DNA of 6,085 nucleotides from Coriobacteriales bacterium. GTDB taxonomy: Bacteria; Actinomycetota; Coriobacteriia; Coriobacteriales; UBA8131. The stretch's first letter is position 1. Every line of letters begins with the position of its first letter. Below are positions 1 to 6,085 of this stretch, in pieces. The notes below the pieces were generated by a model. The model did not search any database. It was given only the letters and a program-made list of their open reading frames with translations, and was not told where the DNA came from. Location of the stretch: positions 1 through 6,085 of the forward strand of contig JAIRXA010000183.1 of assembly GCA_031268525.1 (NCBI GenBank). The letters are read 5' to 3'. The translations under genes and the position numbers were made by a program.

Positions 1-72
1 GGGGGGGGCGTTTTCCCCCCGGGGGGCCCCCCAAAACCCCCCCACCCCGCGGGGGCCGCCCACCCCCCGCCC
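1..72. other. G/C homopolymer low-complexity sequence at window edge
   Basis: Almost the whole stretch consists of runs of G or C (G1-8, C15-20, G21-26, C27-32, C37-43) broken by short T and A runs. The centre is a GGGGGG/CCCCCC alternation that can fold back on itself. Nothing else in the window has this composition. It carries no start codon, ribosome binding site or recognisable motif. It most likely reflects a contig end, where homopolymer sequencing errors or poor consensus accumulate next to a tandem repeat. A real G-rich structured element cannot be excluded from the sequence alone. Confidence 0.6.
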
Positions 73-183
73 CTACAAAGGACGTCGAGCAATCAAGGGT
101 AGCCCCTACAAAGGGCGTCGAGCAATCAAGGGTAGCCTCTACAAAGGACGTCGAGCACTCAAAGGTAGCCCCTACAAAGGACG
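73..183. repeat. 33-bp tandem direct repeat, about 3.4 copies
   Basis: Copies begin at 73, 106 and 139, with a 12-base partial copy at 172-183, so the period is exactly 33. Each begins CTACAAAGG and ends GGTAGCC followed by C or T. Copy 2 differs from copy 1 by two substitutions (A to G at unit position 10, and the last base C to T). Copy 3 also differs by two substitutions (AATC to ACTC, AAGG to AAAG). Degenerate CTAC-containing remnants follow at 187 and 206, just outside the stop codon of the adjacent kinase gene. Each copy contains the palindrome GACGTC or the variant GGCGTC, and each copy boundary can form a small GTAG/CTAC stem. The array is intergenic, downstream of the kinase operon. 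It runs into the degraded window edge, so the true copy number is unknown. I do not recognise the family. Confidence 0.9.
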
Positions 184-220
184 ATCCTACGAAGAGCGCC
201 CCTGCCTACAGGTGCGTCTT

Positions 221-2014
221 CTATCCCAGGTACCGTGCGAGGACGGCAAAGACCGTGTTGAAGTCGAGCGGTTTGCCAAGGTGATCGTTCATGCCTGCAT
301 CAAGCGCCTTCTTGATGTCCTCTCGGAAGACATTGGCGGTCATTGCGACGATGGGTACCGTCTTGGCCTCGGGGATAGCGAGTGCACGGATGCGGTGCGT
401 TGCCTCCAGGCCGTCCATCTTGGGCATCTGTATGTCCATGAGGATCAAGTCGTAGGATGGGTTGGCCTCAAAGAGTGCGACAGCCTCAGAGCCATTGGTC
501 GCATATTCCAAATTGATGCCCGTCGGCTCCAAAAGGGCGATAACGATCTCACGGTTCACCTCGTTATCTTCCGCCAAGAGGACACGCCGACCCGTGAAAT
601 CGTAGTTTTGGGTCTGTCTGGTAGAGCCGATCGTCTTTTCGACTGCGGCAGTTCTGCCATCCTCTGTATCGTCGATCTCTTCGCTGCGCGCCAGAAGCAT
701 CGTGAAGACAAAGGTTGAGCCTTCGTTCGGCACCGAGGACACTTCGATCCCTCCGCCCATCAGATCGACGATACGCTTGGAAATCGCGAGTCCCAGCCCT
801 GTGCCACCGAAGCTGCGCGAGGTAGAGGAATCCGCCTGCTCGAAGGCCGAGAACAAGCTCGCTTTCTGCTCGTCGGTAATGCCGATACCGGTATCTGAGA
901 TCGTGAAAACAATGGGGATAAGGTCGCCTTTGCCGTCCGGATCCAGGTTCAAGGCTCGATCCTGGTCCTGTTCCTTGTGCTGTCCCAGCGCGACCTTCAG
1001 ACCGATGCTGCCTCCCTCAGGCGTGAATTTGATGGCGTTTGCCAGGATGTTGGTGATCACCTGCGCCATCCGCAGATCATCGCCGAAAAGCTGGTCGGGC
1101 ACATCGTCATTGACGTGGAAGGCGAGTGTCTGGCAGCGCTCTTCTATGCGTACGCGATTGATGAGCAGGATGTGATCGAGCAGTTTGCGCAGACTGAAGC
1201 TGACTGGCGAGAGTTCGAGTGTGTTGGCCTCTATCTTGGACATGTCGAGGATATCATTGATGATACCGAGCAGGTGCGTGGAGGCGATCTGCACCTCCTG
1301 CAAGGAGCGATTCTTGCGTTCGATCTTATCGGTGGCCAGACCGATGTTTGCCATGCCGATGATGGCGTTCATCGGCGTCCGTATCTCATGGCTCATGTTG
1401 GAGAGGAAGTCGCCCTTTGCCTGCGAGGCCTTGATCGCCGATTCCCGCTCACGATCGGCACGGCGCATCGCCATATTGAGCTGCTGGTACTGGAACTTGA
1501 TGACAAAGGTGACAACCAGGGAGGCGACGACGAAGGAAGAGATGACATCAGCAAACAGCGCCTGCTCACTGTTGATTGGCGTAACGAGCCAATCAGCCCA
1601 GTAGCTGACGAGATAACAACCCACTGAGATGAGGATGTAGAGGCCTAAGATGAGGTAGTAGCGAAAACCCGTCAGCAGGATCGAAATAGTAACCACTCCG
1701 AGCAGCAGATAGGCGAGCATGCCGCTGTACAGACCGCCCGTAGAGAAGAAGACGAAGGGAAAACCGATCACCCCGCCGCCAAGGCAGATGATCAGACTTC
1801 CGATGTCGTAGCGTTTGAAGCGATTGCAGAACAGGGCCAGAATGACGAAAAAGCCGGTGAGCGCGAGCAGGCCGACAACAGAGGTTCCCTGAAAGAGTGT
1901 GAAGATCGTGCCGGCGAGCAGCGCCCCAACACACAGACACATGGTCATGTTGAAGAGGCGCGCTTCGGGGGCGAGGGTCTCGGCGAGAAGATACTTTTTG
2001 AGAATGTTTTTCAT
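221..2014 (-). CDS. Hybrid sensor histidine kinase with six-pass membrane sensor and C-terminal receiver domain
   Basis: This 597-residue inner-membrane hybrid kinase should autophosphorylate a histidine and pass the phosphoryl group to its own receiver domain. With the ATG at 2014, six hydrophobic segments lie at about residues 23-41, 47-63, 71-90, 96-114, 119-139 and 155-174, joined by very short loops, so it has no large extracellular ligand domain. A short charged helix leads into the HisKA domain (SHEIRTP, His209). The HATPase domain follows, with the N box NILANAIKFT (Asn326), G1 box DTGIGI (374-379) and G2 box GGTGLGL (403-409). After an acidic linker comes a receiver domain with the acidic pair in LLAEDNEVNRE, acceptor Asp527 in LMDIQMP, Thr559 and Lys581 in GKP. 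All key residues are intact. An upstream in-frame start at 2107 would overlap the preceding kinase by about 80 bases. The ATG at 2014 lies 10 bases after that gene's stop and has GAGAG 7 bases upstream, so I prefer it. The stop is TAG. The ligand and downstream partner are unknown. Confidence 0.93.
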   Translation of the reverse strand: MKNILKKYLLAETLAPEARLFNMTMCLCVGALLAGTIFTLFQGTSVVGLLALTGFFVILALFCNRFKRYDIGSLIICLGGGVIGFPFVFFSTGGLYSGMLAYLLLGVVTISILLTGFRYYLILGLYILISVGCYLVSYWADWLVTPINSEQALFADVISSFVVASLVVTFVIKFQYQQLNMAMRRADRERESAIKASQAKGDFLSNMSHEIRTPMNAIIGMANIGLATDKIERKNRSLQEVQIASTHLLGIINDILDMSKIEANTLELSPVSFSLRKLLDHILLINRVRIEERCQTLAFHVNDDVPDQLFGDDLRMAQVITNILANAIKFTPEGGSIGLKVALGQHKEQDQDRALNLDPDGKGDLIPIVFTISDTGIGITDEQKASLFSAFEQADSSTSRSFGGTGLGLAISKRIVDLMGGGIEVSSVPNEGSTFVFTMLLARSEEIDDTEDGRTAAVEKTIGSTRQTQNYDFTGRRVLLAEDNEVNREIVIALLEPTGINLEYATNGSEAVALFEANPSYDLILMDIQMPKMDGLEATHRIRALAIPEAKTVPIVAMTANVFREDIKKALDAGMNDHLGKPLDFNTVFAVLARYLG

Positions 2015-2024
2015 TGAGAAGCTC

Positions 2025-2027
<3 letters not shown>
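2015..2027 (-). promoter_or_regulatory. Small hairpin covering the ribosome binding site between the two kinase genes
   Basis: On the minus strand TGAGA (2027-2023) and TCTCA (2019-2015) are perfect inverted repeats around a 3-base loop, ending one base before the ATG at 2014. The 5' arm contains both the TGA stop of the upstream kinase gene and the GAGAG that serves as Shine-Dalgarno for the downstream one. Ribosomes finishing the first gene would melt the stem, which fits translational coupling. The structure is seen in sequence. The coupling is inference, and a 5-bp stem is only marginally stable. Confidence 0.35.
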
Positions 2028-4579
<2,552 letters not shown>

Positions 4580-4583
<4 letters not shown>

Positions 4584-4930
4584 TTCGCCTTGACGAGTTC
4601 TTGAAAGCGATCCGCCAAATACGAAGAGCCATCGGTCTCCAGTGCCTCGTAGGCAGTGAGCAGCTTCCGCCCTTCGGGGGTCAGGCTTGAGCCTCGTGCG
4701 CCGTCCCGATCGATGAGGTTGAATTCGAAGGCAGCTTCGGTCTCCTTGACGATGCGCCAGGCCTTGCTGTATGCCATATGAATGCGTTTTGCCGAGGCGT
4801 TCAGCGAGCCCAGGTCCTCAATGCCTCGCAACAAGGTTGCGACACCCTTGCCAAAAGCTCCTTCGTCAGCGTCCTCGCCCGCAAAGAGGGTCAGGCGAAT
4901 ACGAAAACCAAGATGCGACATGCTCTTCAT
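4580..4930 (-). CDS. ModE N-terminal-like winged helix-turn-helix (LysR-type HTH) regulator
   Basis: This 116-residue protein is a single winged-helix DNA-binding domain of the type found at the N terminus of ModE and related to LysR HTHs. After a short beta-strand lead (about 8-17), GKGVATLLRGIEDLGSL begins the HTH. ASAKRIHMAYSKAWRIVKE (45-63) carries the second and recognition helices, and FNLIDRDGARGSSLTPEGRKLL (70-91) is the wing plus following helix; the SLTPEG block is characteristic. The C-terminal tail (about 92-116) is short and helical, and there is no Mop/TOBE molybdate-binding domain. Such stand-alone proteins are often near molybdoenzyme or molybdate genes, but none is visible here. 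The ATG at 4930 has GAGGGG 10 bases upstream. A second ATG at 4921 is less well placed. Its TGA overlaps the next gene's GTG, so it is probably the first gene of the kinase operon. Its targets and any ligand are unknown. Confidence 0.85.
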
Positions 4931-4940
4931 GATTATGAAA

Positions 4941-4946
4941 CCCCTC
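4941..4946 (-). promoter_or_regulatory. Ribosome binding site of the ModE-like gene
   Basis: GAGGGG on the minus strand lies 10 bases before the ATG at 4930. It is the best Shine-Dalgarno match in the intergenic region. It favours 4930 over the in-frame ATG at 4921, which would be 19 bases away. Confidence 0.6.
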
Positions 4947-4991
4947 AGTTGAACATCAGGTTGGATATCGGGCTGGACCTTGGGCTGATCT
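4945..4991 (-). repeat. Four degenerate 12-bp direct repeats in the leader of the regulator-kinase operon
   Basis: Read on the minus strand, consecutive blocks AGATCAGCCCA, AGGTCCAGCCCG, ATATCCAACCTG and ATGTTCAACTGA begin at 4991, 4980, 4968 and 4956. They share a loose A-x-x-T-C/T-C-A-A/G-C-C pattern at a spacing of 11-12 bases, roughly one helical turn. They fill the space between the palindrome at 4992-5004 and the ribosome binding site. They could be phased protein-binding sites, but the resemblance is partial and chance is possible. Confidence 0.3.
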
Positions 4992-5004
4992 GCACATAAT
5001 GTGC
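4992..5004. promoter_or_regulatory. Perfect 13-bp palindrome, candidate operator
   Basis: GCACAT and ATGTGC form perfect 6-base arms around a single central base. The palindrome lies between the thrC stop and the ModE-like gene. It begins 6 bases past the candidate -10 box, so it would cover the transcription start, a usual place for a repressor operator. No T-run follows on the minus strand and the stem is short, so it is a poor terminator. The symmetry is seen directly. Binding by the adjacent HTH protein is inference. Confidence 0.45.
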
Positions 5005-5010
5005 GGGTTC

Positions 5011-5039
5011 ATTCTACGCTTTATCCAGAATCAGAACAA
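5011..5039 (-). promoter_or_regulatory. Candidate sigma-70-type promoter for the regulator-kinase operon
   Basis: On the minus strand TTGTTC (5039-5034) and TAGAAT (5016-5011) are separated by exactly 17 bases. The -10 box matches TATAAT at 5 of 6 positions and the -35 box matches TTGACA at 3 of 6. The -35 falls inside the last codons of thrC. A start near 5004 would give a leader of about 75 bases. It is plausible from spacing and position but weak in the -35, and read-through from thrC is an alternative. Confidence 0.35.
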
Positions 5040-6085
5040 TACCTGCCAATTGCTCCTTCTATTCCCGCCGCAGAACTCTCGACCGCCTCGGTGAAACGCA
5101 GAGGCAGCGAATCGAGCTCGGCGAGACGAACCGGCAAAGGACCCTTGCCGGTCTTGGATACAAGCAGGTCATTGAGCTCGGTTCCACTCAGGTGCGCGAC
5201 CTCGTCGGGCAGGTCACCACCAGCCTCGATGTTCTCCAGCGCTCGGTAAACATCCCTACCAAACTTCGCCCAATGTGCCGTTGCGACGATGAGCACGGGA
5301 TTGCCTTTTGGCGTGCGCAGGCGCTCAGCGACCTCCCAGGCGACAGCGGTATGCGGGTCGAGCAGATAGTCATGTTTGGCGAAGACCTCGCGAATGGTTG
5401 CCAGCGAGTCATCGTTGCTCACCCAGTCGGCCAAAAACACTGCGCGCAGGGCGGCGAAGGTATCTCGGTCCACGGTAAAGCGCCGTCTGGTACGGAGCTC
5501 TTCCATCCAAGAGCGGATCGTCTCGGGTCTGCGACCGGTTAACTCAAAGAGTTGACGTTCCAGATTGCTGGAAACGAGAATGTCCATCGAGGGCGAGGGC
5601 GTGAGCGTAAAGGAGCGCTCGGAGATGTCATAGACGCCCGTGTTGATGAAATCGGTGAGCACGCGATTCTCATTACTTGCGCAATACAGCCGTTCAATGG
5701 GTACGCCAATCTCGCGGGCATACCAGGCGGCCAGGATATTGCCGAAGTTACCTGTGGGTACGCAGACATCAAGCGGGTTGCCGACACCGAGCGCTTTTGT
5801 AGCAACGAGTTGGGCATAGGCGCTCACGTAGTAGACGATCTGCGGCAGCAGGCGGCCCCAGTTGATGGAGTTCGCGCTGGAGAGACGTAGGGCGTGTTTG
5901 GAGGCGAGCCATTCGTTGAAGACTGGGTCGTTGAAGGCTGCCTTGACGGCGGTCTGGCAGTCGTCAAAGTTGCCCTTGACGCCAAAGACGCCGACGTTGT
6001 TGCCGCGCTGGGTCGCCATTTGGAGAAACTGGACGTCAGAGACCCCGCCCTGCGGGTAGAAGACGACGATGTTGGTATGGGCGCG
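5021..6085 (-). CDS. thrC: Threonine synthase, C-terminal 354 residues (5' end beyond window)
   Basis: This PLP-dependent cytoplasmic enzyme converts O-phospho-L-homoserine to L-threonine and phosphate, the last step of threonine biosynthesis. The reading frame is open to the window edge: 22 codons precede the internal Met at 6019 (HTNIVVFYPQGGVSDVQFLQ), so that Met is not the start. Recognisable blocks, numbered from the first visible residue, are FYPQGG (9-14), GNFDDCQ, the SSANSINWGRLLPQ block (69-82), the glycine-rich PLP phosphate-binding loop PTGNFGN (110-116), SMDILVSSNLERQLF (166-180), DPHTAVAW (243-250) and TAHWAKF near 269-275. The order matches Escherichia coli-type ThrC. The PLP-binding lysine lies upstream and is not visible. 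E. coli-type proteins read TAHPAKF at the last block, so a Trp replaces the Pro here. The stop is TAA. There is no strong terminator before the next gene 90 bases on, so partial co-transcription with it is possible. Confidence 0.95.
   Translation of the reverse strand, partial: RAHTNIVVFYPQGGVSDVQFLQMATQRGNNVGVFGVKGNFDDCQTAVKAAFNDPVFNEWLASKHALRLSSANSINWGRLLPQIVYYVSAYAQLVATKALGVGNPLDVCVPTGNFGNILAAWYAREIGVPIERLYCASNENRVLTDFINTGVYDISERSFTLTPSPSMDILVSSNLERQLFELTGRRPETIRSWMEELRTRRRFTVDRDTFAALRAVFLADWVSNDDSLATIREVFAKHDYLLDPHTAVAWEVAERLRTPKGNPVLIVATAHWAKFGRDVYRALENIEAGGDLPDEVAHLSGTELNDLLVSKTGKGPLPVRLAELDSLPLRFTEAVESSAAGIEGAIGRYCSDSG

Noticed and set aside
73..183. CRISPR array
   Set aside because: The 33-base copies are directly adjacent with no unique spacers between them, and there are no cas genes in the window.
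74..718. Long plus-strand open frame running from the window edge through the repeats and antisense to the receiver domain, with a possible GTG at 212
   Set aside because: It mirrors the codon structure of the kinase on the other strand, has no ribosome binding site, and resembles no protein family. The minus-strand receiver domain explains the sequence fully.
4956..4997. Possible 13-residue leader peptide (ATG at 4997, minus strand) ahead of the ModE-like gene
   Set aside because: It has no Shine-Dalgarno, the start lies inside the palindrome, and it shows no run of regulatory codons or attenuator-like hairpins.
4992..5004. Rho-independent terminator for thrC
   Set aside because: The stem is only 6 bp with a one-base centre, is not GC-rich at its core and is not followed by a T-run on the minus strand.

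Overview
The window is a bacterial chromosomal segment of moderately high G+C (mid-50s percent by eye). Every gene I can support lies on the minus strand. In transcription order (high to low coordinate) they are: the 3' part of a threonine synthase gene (thrC, running off the right edge), a small ModE-N-terminal-like winged-helix regulator, a Cache/GAF hybrid histidine kinase, and a second hybrid histidine kinase with a multi-pass membrane sensor. The protein styles (clade with HTNIVVFYPQGG-type ThrC, stand-alone ModE-like HTH protein, hybrid kinases of the FLSNMSHE(M/I)RTPMNAIIGM type) suggest an anaerobic gut or oral lineage such as Coriobacteriia (Actinomycetota), or less likely a high-GC Firmicute. 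This placement is an inference and is weak.

Region by region: bases 1-72 are extreme G/C homopolymer sequence and look like a contig end or sequencing artefact. Bases 73-183 hold just over three copies of a 33-bp tandem repeat, with degenerate remnants reaching the end of the last kinase gene. Bases 221-2014 encode the membrane-sensor hybrid kinase and 2025-4583 the Cache/GAF hybrid kinase. Bases 4580-4930 encode the HTH protein. Bases 4931-5020 are a short intergenic region with a perfect 13-bp palindrome, a candidate promoter and four degenerate 12-bp repeats. Bases 5021-6085 are the partial thrC.

The regulator and the two kinases look like one tightly packed operon: a 4-base GTGA overlap at the first junction and a 10-base gap at the second. 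Both kinases carry complete catalytic and receiver motifs. Their kinase-receiver halves are clearly paralogous while their sensor halves are unrelated, which indicates duplication with sensor exchange. No HPt protein or DNA-binding response regulator is visible, so their output is unknown. The HTH protein lacks a molybdate-binding domain and may regulate its own operon through the palindrome. I found no mobile element, CRISPR array, RNA gene or clearly new enzymatic system. The most unusual features are the operon arrangement, its control region and the 33-bp repeat array at the contig edge.
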